A stretch of DNA of 64,000 nucleotides from Desulfovibrio fairfieldensis (GTDB lineage: Bacteria > Desulfobacterota > Desulfovibrionia > Desulfovibrionales > Desulfovibrionaceae), in assembly GCF_001553605.1 (NCBI RefSeq), contig NZ_CP014229.1, positions 1,888,501 through 1,952,500 on the forward strand, given 5' to 3'. Below, piece by piece: positions 54,453 through 63,730 of the stretch. The first letter of the stretch is position 1. Every line of letters starts with the position of its first letter. Made by a program: the position numbers and the translations under genes. Below the pieces are notes generated by a model. The model searched no databases, was not told where the DNA came from, and saw only the letters and a list, made by a program, of their open reading frames with translations.

Positions 54453-54943
54453 TCAAATATTTCTTTCTTATTGCCCTCATGGCTCTCTCCCCTACTTTCA
54501 GCCTGGCACAGGAGGTTAGGGTTTTGTCGGTTATCGATGGAGATACCCTGCGGGTCGTTGACTCCGAAGAACAGGCAATCAAAATACGACTCTATGGTGT
54601 AGATTGCCCCGAACTGGGCCAGCATTCCGGCACCAGAGCCAAAGAATTTGCAAAAAATATTCTGCAAAATAAGCGGATTATGGTGCAGTCGCAAGGCAAG
54701 GACAGATACGGCCGCACGGTGGCCATCGTCATACTTGAGGATGGCCGGAGTTTGCAGGAGCGCCTGCTTCGGGCCGGCCTGGCCTGGCACTACGGCCAAT
54801 ACTGCCGGCAGCTGCGGCACTGTTCTCGCTGGAAGATCCTGGAGTATTACGCGCGCCAGCAGAAACTTGGTCTTTGGAGTGAAGAAAGGCCTGTACCCCC
54901 CTGGAAGTGGCGCCACAATCTAAAAGGGCAGCGTGGCAAATGA
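54449..54943 (+). CDS. secreted thermonuclease-like protein
   Basis: A 164-residue protein with a signal peptide (1-21) and a staphylococcal nuclease fold: VLSVIDGDTLRV, IRLYGVDCPELGQ and KDRYGRTVAIV hold the expected Asp, Arg and Glu/Arg residues. GTG 54449 follows GGGAGGGAA and overlaps the dotL stop. Such nucleases are common at the end of conjugation operons; they may process DNA in the periplasm. Predicted Ca-dependent phosphodiesterase activity is family knowledge, not shown here. Confidence 0.85.
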   Translation: MIKYFFLIALMALSPTFSLAQEVRVLSVIDGDTLRVVDSEEQAIKIRLYGVDCPELGQHSGTRAKEFAKNILQNKRIMVQSQGKDRYGRTVAIVILEDGRSLQERLLRAGLAWHYGQYCRQLRHCSRWKILEYYARQQKLGLWSEERPVPPWKWRHNLKGQRGK

Positions 54944-54970
54944 GAATTCCAACTACCGCGCTGCCCTTTT
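54921..54970. terminator. bidirectional terminator closing the transfer region
   Basis: AAAAGGGCAGCG (54922-54933) and CGCTGCCCTTTT (54959-54970) form a long stem flanked by A and T tracts. It overlaps the last codons of the nuclease gene. Confidence 0.75.
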
Positions 54971-55278
54971 CTATATCTAACCCCACTTTATGTTTTAGGC
55001 ATAGTAACCTCACGCGGCCGTTGAGTGGCTCTTATAAGACCGCCGAGATCTCGGAGTGATGGAACAAAAAACTAAAAGAGCCTCAATATTCCGCTGAGGT
55101 GCCTGTTTTTGTGAGCTCGGGGATGAGATATGGATCCGCAAAAGTGGCGAGGAAAAAGATGCTATAATTTTTGTTAAAACATCTTTTTCCGATGAAATAT
55201 ACAAAGTTGATTTTTCAAAAAATTATGCCTATTATTCTTTGCATTAAATAATATTTTGCCAAGAAAAATAGGCATACT
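54971..55278. other. intergenic region before hipBA
   Basis: About 300 bases without a gene. A small hairpin is formed by GCCTCA/TGAGGTGC near 55083-55100. The right part is the hipBA promoter: an inverted repeat TATGCCTATT (55224-55233) and AATAGGCATA (55267-55276) brackets an AT-rich core. Confidence 0.5.
55224..55276 (+). promoter_or_regulatory. hipBA operator
   Basis: Ten-base perfect inverted arms TATGCCTATT and AATAGGCATA lie 33 bases apart and end 2 bases before the hipB start codon. HipB-type antitoxins repress their own operon by binding such inverted sites. Confidence 0.65.
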
Positions 55279-55611
55279 ATGAAAAGCAATCCTCCTATTT
55301 CCGTGCGCCGAAGCTTAACGAGCTTGGGGGCCTCGCTAAAAAAAGCGCGTCTTCGGCGTCGTTTGCCGATGGCAATCATTGCCGACCGGGCGGGTATCAG
55401 CCGTGAAACCCTGTCCAAAATTCAGGCGGGCGATCCTGGCGTCAGCATGGGCAACTATGCCGCGGTAATTTTTGCCCTGGGATTCGGCACCGATTGGATG
55501 AGACTTGCAGATTTGTCAAATGATCCAGTGGGGCAGGCGCTTGATGAAGAACGACTTCCCCGCCGCGCTCGGGTAATTCCTACTTTTCATAAATCTTCAG
55601 AGGCTGAGTAA
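55279..55611 (+). CDS. hipB: HipB-like antitoxin
   Basis: A 110-residue Xre-type DNA-binding protein. The helix-turn-helix spans ~30-62 (MAIIADRAGISRETLSKIQA). It lies 2 bases before hipA and just behind a perfect inverted repeat, the standard organisation of hipBA. It would repress the operon and neutralise HipA. The leader is nearly absent, so translation may start close to the 5' end of the mRNA. Confidence 0.8.
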   Translation: MKSNPPISVRRSLTSLGASLKKARLRRRLPMAIIADRAGISRETLSKIQAGDPGVSMGNYAAVIFALGFGTDWMRLADLSNDPVGQALDEERLPRRARVIPTFHKSSEAE

Positions 55612-55613
55612 AC

Positions 55614-56924
55614 ATGGCTGAACCGTTTTTCGTGTATGTGGATCTCAATGGCGAGACGCACTTTACAGGACGATTATGGTTCCATGCAACGGGATCCAAT
55701 GAAAGTGCATCATTCGAGTATGCCCCGGCGTGGCGCAAATCTCCTTTCTCTTTTGCATTGGAGCCAGCCCTCCAAACGGATCAGTCCGCCCACCATACGC
55801 CGATTGGCAAGGCATTATTCGGCTCAATGGGAGATTCAGCACCTGACCGTTGGGGCAGGAACCTCATGAAGCGTGAGGCCGCACGCCAGGCAAAAGCGCA
55901 AAACACCACGCCACGGACGCTACGCGAGATTGACTATCTCTTGATGGTCAATGATGAGGCCCGCATAGGCGCTCTGCGCTTTTCTAAAACATCTGGAGGC
56001 CCATTTATGGCGGCGGAGACAGAAGGTCTCCCTCCTGTGATTTCTTTGGGCAAACTTCTGCAGGCTGCCGGCAGAGTCGAAGATCGGCTTGAGATGGATC
56101 AAGACATCCAGGATATCTTTGCCCCCGGCAGCTCACTTGGTGGGGCGCGCCCAAAGGCCGCTGTCCGGAATACTGATGGAACATTGCGAATAGCCAAGTT
56201 TCCCAGTCAAAGAGACGAATGGGATGTCGAATTTTGGGAATATATAGCACTTAAAATTGCAGAAGCGGCGGGAATTCAAACGCCAAATTTTGAGCTGCAG
56301 ACGGTCAAAGGTAAAAATGTGCTTCTTATGGACAGGTTTGATCGCGGGCAAGGAAATATAAGGATCCCTTATCTCTCCGCCATGAGCATGCTCCAGTACA
56401 AGGATGGAGAACAGGCAAGCTACCTTGAAATCGCGGAGGCTCTCTCAGAATACGGAGCGAATGCCTCAGAGGACAAGAAGGAGCTTTGGCTGCGGATCGT
56501 GCTCAACATTTTGATCTCGAACTACGATGATCATTTGCGCAACCATGGTTTCTTATACCAAGGAACGAACGGATGGAAACTTTCCCCTGTCTTCGATCTG
56601 GAACCCACGCCTGCAGGATACAAGGCCCGTCATCTGCACACCTTTATCGGCCTCGAAGATACTGAGGCATCTCTTGATGAAGCCTTGGCTGTTGCCGAGG
56701 AATTCGGACTTTCACTGTCTGATGCCCGTTCCAGTGCACAGCAGGTTGGAAAAGCGACTCAAACCTGGCGGCGCTGGGCTACGCAGCAGCGGGCCACTGC
56801 GGATGAGATTGACCGCATGGCTACGGCATTCGAGCATGACGATCTGCGAAAAGCCCTGGCTGCAAACAAGATCCATGTTGTCCCTGAGAAAATCAAGCCT
56901 CTTATGAGAAAAATAAAATTGTAA
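55614..56924 (+). CDS. hipA: HipA-like serine/threonine kinase toxin
   Basis: A 436-residue HipA-family kinase. GSSLGGARPKA (~169-179) is the phosphate-binding loop, ILISNYDDHLRNHGF near 298-312 contains the catalytic Asp and Asn, and LSPVFDLEPT carries the metal-binding Asp. E. coli HipA phosphorylates glutamyl-tRNA synthetase and causes dormancy; the target here is unknown. With hipB it probably stabilises the element. All key residues appear intact. Confidence 0.85.
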   Translation: MAEPFFVYVDLNGETHFTGRLWFHATGSNESASFEYAPAWRKSPFSFALEPALQTDQSAHHTPIGKALFGSMGDSAPDRWGRNLMKREAARQAKAQNTTPRTLREIDYLLMVNDEARIGALRFSKTSGGPFMAAETEGLPPVISLGKLLQAAGRVEDRLEMDQDIQDIFAPGSSLGGARPKAAVRNTDGTLRIAKFPSQRDEWDVEFWEYIALKIAEAAGIQTPNFELQTVKGKNVLLMDRFDRGQGNIRIPYLSAMSMLQYKDGEQASYLEIAEALSEYGANASEDKKELWLRIVLNILISNYDDHLRNHGFLYQGTNGWKLSPVFDLEPTPAGYKARHLHTFIGLEDTEASLDEALAVAEEFGLSLSDARSSAQQVGKATQTWRRWATQQRATADEIDRMATAFEHDDLRKALAANKIHVVPEKIKPLMRKIKL

Positions 56925-56967
56925 TCTTAGATAATAATAATTATTGCTTACAAAAAACATCAGCAGT

Positions 56968-57670
56968 ATGAAAGGCATCATAGATAAAAATCGCACAAAG
57001 GCCATCTTTCTGCTACGTAAAAACCGAACAGCCCTAGTCTGGTCCGGCGTTTCTACCTTTGAGAATAATCCCGCCACCCAGACTATCCTAGAGGGCTTTA
57101 GCGTTCCCGGGCTTACGCTGACAGAACTTGAACAGATCAAAAATATGGGAAAAGGGGTAAACCTGCTTGCTGAGCTGCTCACCAGTGAAGAATTTGACTT
57201 CGACCAAGATATCGTCTGCAAAATTCACAATGCCGTAGGCCTGGAAGAAGCATTGACCTGGGGAAAATTCAGAAATGATACAGTTGGCATTCAGAACGTA
57301 GACTATACGCCTCCCGGGCCCGACAAACTCCCTCAGATCTGGCATGACGTTCAGACAAAAGAGGAAAAACTGATTGCTGAAAATAAACCGGAACTGGCTT
57401 CTGCCGAAGCTTTTTGCCAAATGTCACGGTCACAATTTTTCTTTGACTGCAATAAGCGGACAGCTTGGCTCATGTCCCTGGGTATTCTTGTTGATGCCGG
57501 ATACCCCCCCATACGCTCTCAACGTGCGGGACAAATTGCGTTTTAATGAGACCCTGACCGCGTTCTACAACTCAGGTGATTCAACCAATATGGTGAATCT
57601 TCTTCTTGAATACGCCGGCGTTCCCCAAAAGCAGCATGTGCAACGCGCCGGCCGCAAACCAAGGATGTAG
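56968..57670 (+). pseudogene. Fic-domain protein interrupted by a C-tract frameshift
   Basis: Frame 1 (from ATG 56968; a TTG at 56944 is also possible) encodes a Fic fold up to LGILVDAGYPP and then stops at 57546. The next frame continues with YALNVRDKLRFNETLTAFYN to the stop at 57670. The switch falls in a run of seven C at 57504-57510; six C would join both parts into one ~233-residue protein. The core motif reads SQFFFDCNKRT where AMPylating Fic enzymes have HPFxDGNxR, so the catalytic His is Gln and the Gly is Cys. It may be inactive or phase-variable. It lies 43 bases after hipA. Confidence 0.7.
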
Positions 57671-57674
57671 AATA

Positions 57675-58973
57675 CTATCTACACACGGCCTGTGCCAGTT
57701 CTGCCCAGTCCGTTGTCAGCCGCGGCGAACAGCGGCCCCGGCGCACATGCCAGGCGGCATTTTTCGGCCCTTCCGCCCCAAAATGGACGGAACGCCGCCC
57801 GTAGCGCCGATTGAGCTTATCCATCGTGCCCATAAGCGCTTCCCGGCGGCTGTCCCGTATCGTCGTCGCCAGCTGCAGCAAATTGCCCTGCCTCACGTCC
57901 TTGCCTTCGATCTCGTAGAGCATGACGCCTGCCTTAGCGTAGGCAAAGCCTTCCTGGAAGATGGAATCCAGGGCCCGCTTAACTGCCCGGATCAAATCAG
58001 CGGTGTCCGCCGTGGGAACCTGAAACGGCACATAGGCCGTCTGATCGTAGCGGCGCCCCGCTCCATGGCGTGAGGTACGGATGTGCGCGGCGATCCCGCC
58101 CGCCACTAGCCCCTCGCCACGTAACCGCTCCCCTGCCCTGGCCGCATAGGTTGCCAGTGCTTCGGCCAGACTTTCCTTATCACGAACCTTGCTCCCGAAT
58201 GAACGGGAGGAAACCAGCGTCTTGCGCGCCACGGGCGTGTCGCTTTCGCCAATGCAGGGAATGCCGCGCAACTCCAGGGAGGTATGCCAGCCGGTGATCG
58301 TCAAAACCCTACGCAACCAGATATCATCAGCCCGTTTCAGATCCAGGGCCGTATGAACAGCCTGGGCCCGGAGCTTGCGTGCTTGGCGCCGACCGATCCC
58401 CCAGACCTCATCCACGGACGTGCGGGCCAGTACACGGTCAATGTCGGCTTCCGCCCTGGCCAAGGAAAAGGCCCCACCGTATTCCTCATGGGCCTTGGCG
58501 ATGTGGTTGGCGATCTTGGCGAGCGTACGGGTGGTAGCCACGCCCACGGATACGGTTATTCCGGTCCAGCGCAGAACCGTGGCGCGCAGGTCGCGGCAGA
58601 ACGCGGGCAGATTGGCCCGTAGGGGTGCGTCCAGTTGGAGAAATGCCTCGTCTATGGAATACTGCTCCACCACCGGACAGCAGTGTTCCAATGTGGCCAT
58701 GACTCGGGCCGATATATCACCATAAAGAGAGTAATTAGATGAAAACACCACCACGCCGTGCCGCTTAAGCAAGGCCCGGGCCTTGAACTCCGGCTCGCCC
58801 ATTGGAATACCCAGAGCTTTGGCTTCTGCCGAGCGGGCTACTATGCAGCCGTCGTTATTGGATAGCACCACTAACGGGCGGCCGTTAAGGTCAGGTCGGA
58901 AGAGCCTTTCGCAGGAAGCATAAAAGTTGTTGCAATCAACAAGAGCCCACAGATTTTTTGTAAAATCAAGCAT
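57675..58973 (-). CDS. umuC: UmuC-like Y-family DNA polymerase
   Basis: A 432-residue error-prone polymerase. The first metal-binding Asp is in ALVDCNNFYASCERLF, and QYSIDEAFL near 105 holds the catalytic SIDE motif. The C-terminal little-finger region and the SRSFGSKV segment are present. No UmuD gene is adjacent, which is common in mobile-element versions that rely on host UmuD or act alone. It converges with the Fic gene (4 bases apart). Confidence 0.9.
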   Translation of the reverse strand: MLDFTKNLWALVDCNNFYASCERLFRPDLNGRPLVVLSNNDGCIVARSAEAKALGIPMGEPEFKARALLKRHGVVVFSSNYSLYGDISARVMATLEHCCPVVEQYSIDEAFLQLDAPLRANLPAFCRDLRATVLRWTGITVSVGVATTRTLAKIANHIAKAHEEYGGAFSLARAEADIDRVLARTSVDEVWGIGRRQARKLRAQAVHTALDLKRADDIWLRRVLTITGWHTSLELRGIPCIGESDTPVARKTLVSSRSFGSKVRDKESLAEALATYAARAGERLRGEGLVAGGIAAHIRTSRHGAGRRYDQTAYVPFQVPTADTADLIRAVKRALDSIFQEGFAYAKAGVMLYEIEGKDVRQGNLLQLATTIRDSRREALMGTMDKLNRRYGRRSVHFGAEGPKNAAWHVRRGRCSPRLTTDWAELAQAVCR

Positions 58974-59029
58974 AAGCGGCGTACCGGAAAAATTTTGCCT
59001 TTATTTTCAATAAATATCATTGTAAAAAT

Positions 59030-59048
59030 ATATTGCAAACAGCAATAT
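59030..59048. promoter_or_regulatory. palindrome upstream of umuC
   Basis: ATATTGC, 5 bases, then GCAATAT form a 7-bp inverted repeat in the AT-rich gap between umuC (-) and the gene at 59138 (+). It may be an operator; it does not match the usual LexA box of E. coli. Confidence 0.35.
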
Positions 59049-59137
59049 ACATATTTGAAAGTTAATATTGATGGATTTATTTAAATTATTATCCGTAGAA
59101 GTGAATCATACTTTATAAGAGAAGAGGTGCCATTATA

Positions 59138-60061
59138 ATGAACGTTGTAATCACCAGATTGATTCAAGACGGGAAGCAAATAGAAGTCGGCTTTTACGAT
59201 GCAATGGAGGATTGGGGGTGGGCTGCCAGAATTGATGGCAAAAAAATTTCCCTCCGACACAAGAATATTGTTACACTTGATCAATTTGCCGAAGGGTATT
59301 CATCCGATCAACAAGGTAAAATCGAAGCTATGCGCGAGGCTGGCGTAACCCATATGCTGGGTGACAAAATAGCTTTGTATCGAGGAGAACTGGACCAACT
59401 GGAGACAGCGCGCGCGGCAGCGAAGACCAGTTATAGCAAGGTCGTAGCATCGCATATCGCTGAAGGCGAGTACTTTAAAGTTCTGCATTTGAATGATTCT
59501 AAAGTAGAAATTTGTGTGGCCAGGTACTTGACTTCATTGGAAAAGGAGCAATTCCACTCCGACTATCAGGACGTGATGCTTTTCCCCATACCCGGTACAA
59601 ACTGCGAACTGCAATATGTAGGCTGGAGAGATCTCCCGGCAATTTTAGGCTACCGTGCACCTACGCATACCATGCCGGGTTGTAATTATCGGATATGGCT
59701 CATTTCCGATGATGAGGAACGCGAAGCTATCGCCATTGAAGAACGGCGCGCGGTGGCCATGTCCGCGAAGCCAGAGGAATTGATTATCAACCCTGACTAC
59801 GCCCATATGTCAGCACAACAGCTTAGCGCCGCTGCGCGAGAATATGATTTAGTCAATAACGAAGGAGCGGAAGGCTTCAATCCCTATCGAGATCGCCGAT
59901 ATATCCCCAACCCAGCCGTTGAAGCATGGAAACAGGCAACACGGGTTATCTTTAAGCCACAGAATGGTGATGATGAAGCATCGCTAAAAAAAGGAGACAT
60001 GGAACCATCGCCATCGGGAAACGTTACGAAAACTCCAAGCCCCCGAAACCGGAGAAGGTGA
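59138..60061 (+). CDS. hypothetical protein
   Basis: A 307-residue soluble protein with a good ribosome site (AGAGGTGCC before ATG 59138). The N-terminus is beta-rich (VVITRLIQDGKQIEVGFYDA), residues ~70-110 form a charged helix, and the C-terminal 60 residues are polar and low-complexity (MEPSPSGNVTKTPSPRNRRR). No family was recognised. It is the last gene before the candidate attachment site. Confidence 0.6.
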   Translation: MNVVITRLIQDGKQIEVGFYDAMEDWGWAARIDGKKISLRHKNIVTLDQFAEGYSSDQQGKIEAMREAGVTHMLGDKIALYRGELDQLETARAAAKTSYSKVVASHIAEGEYFKVLHLNDSKVEICVARYLTSLEKEQFHSDYQDVMLFPIPGTNCELQYVGWRDLPAILGYRAPTHTMPGCNYRIWLISDDEEREAIAIEERRAVAMSAKPEELIINPDYAHMSAQQLSAAAREYDLVNNEGAEGFNPYRDRRYIPNPAVEAWKQATRVIFKPQNGDDEASLKKGDMEPSPSGNVTKTPSPRNRRR

Positions 60062-60174
60062 TCATCCTTCAAGCTACTTGACCATCTTTACTTGGGGGCA
60101 GATTAGGGGGCAACAAATTTCACATAATACAAATTTTTATAAAAATTACGCTATGTTATATTCACTGTTTAAAG

Positions 60175-60190
60175 TTCACCCTCTCCGCCA
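60175..60190 (+). other. candidate attachment site: 3' end of a tRNA-Ser-like gene
   Basis: TTCACCCTCTCCGCCA matches the last bases of many bacterial tRNA-Ser genes, including the encoded CCA, but no complete tRNA precedes it. Tyrosine integrases commonly use exactly this segment as att. It lies 190 bases before an integrase gene and ~30 bases before a terminator. The surrounding gap 60062-60380 holds no gene; it also has a GGGGGCA direct repeat near 60093-60108. Confidence 0.45.
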
Positions 60191-60218
60191 GAATTTAGTT
60201 TCAGCTTGTATAAGAAAT

Positions 60219-60260
60219 ACCGGAAGTCATTGCTAGGAAATGATTTCCGGTCTTTCTTTT
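60219..60260 (+). terminator. rho-independent terminator after the tRNA-like remnant
   Basis: ACCGGAAGTCATT and AATGATTTCCGGT form a 13-bp stem with one mismatch, followed by CTTTCTTTT. It could be the native terminator of the interrupted tRNA gene or a stop between the element and the integrase. Confidence 0.8.
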
Positions 60261-60380
60261 GTCTAACGATGTATAGCTAAGACTAATAAAATCTGCCTCT
60301 TGTCTGGGTAACTTCATGGGTATAATGCTGAAAGCAAGTTCACTCGAAAAAAGTTACCCATCCAAGCAGGAGGCGGCGAA

Positions 60381-61651
60381 ATGGCTTTGACTATCAAGGG
60401 AATCGAAGCGGCAAAGCCGAAAATCAGCAAGACCTCGGGCAAGGCGAAGCTCGTCCGCCTGTCAGACGGCAACGGCCTCTTTCTGGAAGTCACCGAGACA
60501 AGCAAGCGCTGGCGAGTGCGCTACCACTTTGAGGGTAAGGAGCAAATGCTCTCCCTTGGCGTGTATCCGGTTGTCGGCCTCAAGGATGCGCGGGACAAGA
60601 ACTTCCTTTTGCGCCAGCAAATCGCCCAGGGCATCAATCCGGCGATTGAGCGGAAGAAGGAAAAGAGCCAGATAAAAGAAGCTGTGCAAGAAGAGAAGCG
60701 CATAGCCAAAGGCGAGGCGCACCCCATGAGCGTGGAAGCCGTGGCCCTTGATTGGCTGGAGGACATCCGCAAAACGTGGAAGCAAAGCACCTATGACGGC
60801 GAGAAGACGCGCATCATCAAGCACATCATCGGCCCGCTCGGCAGTATGCGCGTGGACGAGGTGAAGCCCGCAGCCGTGCGGGCGCTGTTCCAGCAGCTTG
60901 AGGCCGAAGGCAAGTACGACACCCTGCGCAAGATTGCCGAGAACACAGTACGCATTTTCAACTTCGGCATAGCTGTGGGAAAGTGCGAGAACAACCCAGC
61001 TTATTCCATTTGGAAGGGGCTTTCCTTCAAGCGGCCTGACCCGAACCGGGGCTTTGCCACAATCACCAGCCCGGATAAGGTCGGCAAGCTCCTGCTGGCT
61101 CTGGACAGCACCATGACCGAGAAGTGCGGCCTTGAGGTATCCACGGCCCTTCGAATCGCACCATACGTCTTTCTGCGACCCGGTTCCCTCACTTGGGGAG
61201 AATGGAGTGAAATTGACTGGCAGAGAGGGAATGGCGCATTCCGGGCTTTAAAATGAAGAACAACAAGCCGCATGTCGTGCCGCTGGCCCGTCAGGTGGTA
61301 GAGCACTTGGAAAATCTGCGCCGCTATACGGGTGAGGGGCAATACCTTTTCCCGTCCTATGGCAAGAGCGGACACCTGACCACAAACTCCCTGCTTAAAG
61401 CTATCCACTCAGCCGGGTGCGGCTCAAAGGAGTTTACCTCACACGGATTCCGACACATGGCGGTTACCCTGCTCAAGGAGTTGGGCTTCCCGCATGACGT
61501 GATCTATCTGCAATTGTCGCACACGCTGGAACGGGATGCGGCAAAGGCGGCGTATGACAAAGCGCAGCTTTTACCTCAAAGGAAAGAGATGATGCAGAGC
61601 TACGCCGACTATCTGGACGGCTTGCGCGAGGAAGCCCGGCAAAGGTCCTGA
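60381..61651 (+). CDS. P4-type tyrosine integrase, split by a -1 frameshift
   Basis: Two overlapping frames (60381-61256 and 61253-61651) together encode one ~422-residue P4-family integrase. The first part has the N-terminal arm-binding domain (LTIKGIEAAKP, YPVVGLKDARD) and box I Arg in FLRPGSLTW; the second has HGFRHMA, LSHT and the catalytic Tyr in AAYDKA. The break falls at T TTA AAA TGA (61250-61259). A -1 slip there gives RALK-MKNNKPHVVPL, which matches the normal family sequence with nothing missing. This is a classic slippery heptamer, so programmed frameshifting is possible; a simple mutation is the alternative. GGAGG precedes ATG 60381. Confidence 0.8.
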
Positions 61652-62242
61652 ACTTGGCAGGAAGGCCGTAGCTGTGGTTTGTCTTGGTCGAGCGGGACGG
61701 TCGCCCACGTTTTACGAAGTAAAGCATAGTGGGCTATACTTCTGCCTTACGCAAAGATTCAGAAAAGGCACGACTACGCTTTTCCCCTCACTCTGGATGT
61801 GACAAACCAACCTCAATTCCGGGGCGTCACGGAGTTTGCAGCGCGACACTTTTTGATGGGTGCCACTCACAAACGCCGCGCCGCCCCTTTCGTCTTCTCA
61901 AGCTCCGAAAAACAGCGCCTATGTTGCCCGATGTGGCGGGATGAGGCTGGCAGTTGCCATAAGAGGCTGAATGTGGCCCGATGGGGCCAGTTGGGGCCGA
62001 AGCGCCCATTTTTTTGATTCCAGCCACAACCAGCCACTACCGGCAACATCTGGCCACAGAAATTGAGGGCCGGACATGCAAAGTAGCTTACCTTCGGTAA
62101 GACTTCGCGACCGGCCCTTCGGGTAAGAGCTTATTCGCAGCTGGAAGCTGCTCAACGCTGAATGCGGGTACTTAGGCTTCATACTTGCAGTAATGAACCG
62201 AGGTAGATAGAATAATATCCTGAACTCAGAAAGGACATTTCA
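61652..62242. other. intergenic region with nested hairpins
   Basis: No convincing gene in ~590 bases. Words such as ATGTTGCC and GCTGG near 61921-61950 recur inverted (CCAGCC, GGCAACAT) near 62024-62050, so a large fold is possible. At 62067-62117 a 7-bp outer stem GGGCCGG/CCGGCCC encloses the hairpin CTTACCTTCGGTAAG (62087-62101). This may be a structured RNA, a terminator, or integrase accessory sites. GAAAGGAC at 62230 is the ribosome site of the next gene. Confidence 0.4.
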
Positions 62243-63706
62243 ATGCTGCGTGATAGCCAAGAACCGTTAACCGATGATAGTGACAATATTTCAGCTAAAA
62301 GCGCGTATAGTCAGTATATGACCCCTACACGCGTAGCTGAATTCATGGCTAGCCTTTTTTCCAAGTTCAGCCCAAGGAAAAATATTCGCTTTCTTGACGC
62401 AGGCGCGGGCAAGGGCGCTTTGACATGCGCTTTCTTGCGTTTTTACACAAAAGTACTTTTAAAGATAAATAATCCTACTTTTGATCTTTTTGAGATTGAC
62501 AATACACTTGCAAAAGAGCTTGAGTTAAACGTTAGAAATGTTGTTCCTATTCTGAGTGATAATATACAAATTATTAATTTTGATTTTTTAGAATTAGCAC
62601 CCTTGTTGATAAATGAAGGTAAGGGTCAGTATTCTCATATCATGCTCAACCCCCCGTATAAAAAGATGCATGGAGGATCTCGTTACGCAAAAATCTTACA
62701 ATCTAATAAAATTAATGCAGTTAATTTGTATACCGCCTTTGTATCATTGGCTATTAGGCTATTAGATAGAAAAGGAGAACTGGTTGCAATAATTCCAAGA
62801 AGTTTCTGTAATGGATTTTATCATAAAAAATTCAGAGAATTAATTTTCGATAATTGTTCAATTGAACATATCCATTTGTTTAGATCAAGAACAAGAGTAT
62901 TCAAACAAGACAAGATACTACAAGAAAATATTATAGTTTTATTAAAAAAAGATTCAAAGCAAAAAGAAGTAAATATTTCTATATCAAACGATGACCATTT
63001 CAAGGACTTTAGGCAAGAAAGCTTTCCTTTTTCCGAAGTGGTTCATCCTGATGACATAAACAAATTTATAAGAATTCCTATAGCTAGTTCTATCACTGGG
63101 CGCTTAGCTGTGGGCGCCTCACTTGCGGATCTAGGGGTCGATGTTTCAACAGGGCCGGTCGTAGATTTTCGAGCACTTGATTTTCTTCACCAGATGCCCG
63201 AGTCAGGCGATGTACCGTTAATTTATCCCGGACATCTAAATGGCACCACAGAGTGGCCTAAAAGAGAATTTAGAAAACCAAATGCAATTCGTTTCTGCAA
63301 TGAAACAGAAAAGCTTCTTTTCCCTACTGGTTTCTATGTGGCTATCCGAAGAATGTCTTCAAAGGAAGAACAACGGAGAATCGTGGCCCACTTAATAGAC
63401 CCTAAAAATTTCCATGGATTCAAATACTTGGGATTTGAAAATCACCTCAATATTATTCATTCCAATAAAAAAAGCCTCTCGGAGTCTTTAGCTTATGGAC
63501 TTGTTGGATATTTGAACTCAAGCTATGTTAACTCTTTGTTTCACTGTTTTAACGGCCACACCCAAGTCAATGCAACTGATTTGCGTTCTATAAAGTATCC
63601 CTCTCTTGATTCTTTATTATACTTAGGTGACTGGATTAAAAATCAAAAGATCAAGTGTCAGACTAAAATAGACGAAAAAATCCGATCCAACATTCCAATC
63701 CAATGA
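62243..63706 (+). CDS. N6-adenine DNA methyltransferase (Eco57I/type II-like)
   Basis: A 487-residue gamma-type methyltransferase: cofactor motif I FLDAGAGKGALT near 50-61 and catalytic NPPYKKM near 136-142, followed by a motif-poor C-terminal half with YPGHLNGT and LGFENHLNIIH-like segments that probably reads the DNA target. The gene is AT-rich. It lies 24 bases before a DUF262 gene, and the two are probably one operon. The methylase would protect host DNA while its partner acts on unmodified DNA, but that is inference. Confidence 0.85.
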   Translation: MLRDSQEPLTDDSDNISAKSAYSQYMTPTRVAEFMASLFSKFSPRKNIRFLDAGAGKGALTCAFLRFYTKVLLKINNPTFDLFEIDNTLAKELELNVRNVVPILSDNIQIINFDFLELAPLLINEGKGQYSHIMLNPPYKKMHGGSRYAKILQSNKINAVNLYTAFVSLAIRLLDRKGELVAIIPRSFCNGFYHKKFRELIFDNCSIEHIHLFRSRTRVFKQDKILQENIIVLLKKDSKQKEVNISISNDDHFKDFRQESFPFSEVVHPDDINKFIRIPIASSITGRLAVGASLADLGVDVSTGPVVDFRALDFLHQMPESGDVPLIYPGHLNGTTEWPKREFRKPNAIRFCNETEKLLFPTGFYVAIRRMSSKEEQRRIVAHLIDPKNFHGFKYLGFENHLNIIHSNKKSLSESLAYGLVGYLNSSYVNSLFHCFNGHTQVNATDLRSIKYPSLDSLLYLGDWIKNQKIKCQTKIDEKIRSNIPIQ

Positions 63707-63730
63707 ATAAAATTAACTATAGAGGTTAAT

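Noticed and set aside
60175..60190. Complete tRNA-Ser gene
   Set aside because: The upstream 75-90 bases cannot fold into acceptor, D and anticodon arms matching this 3' end.
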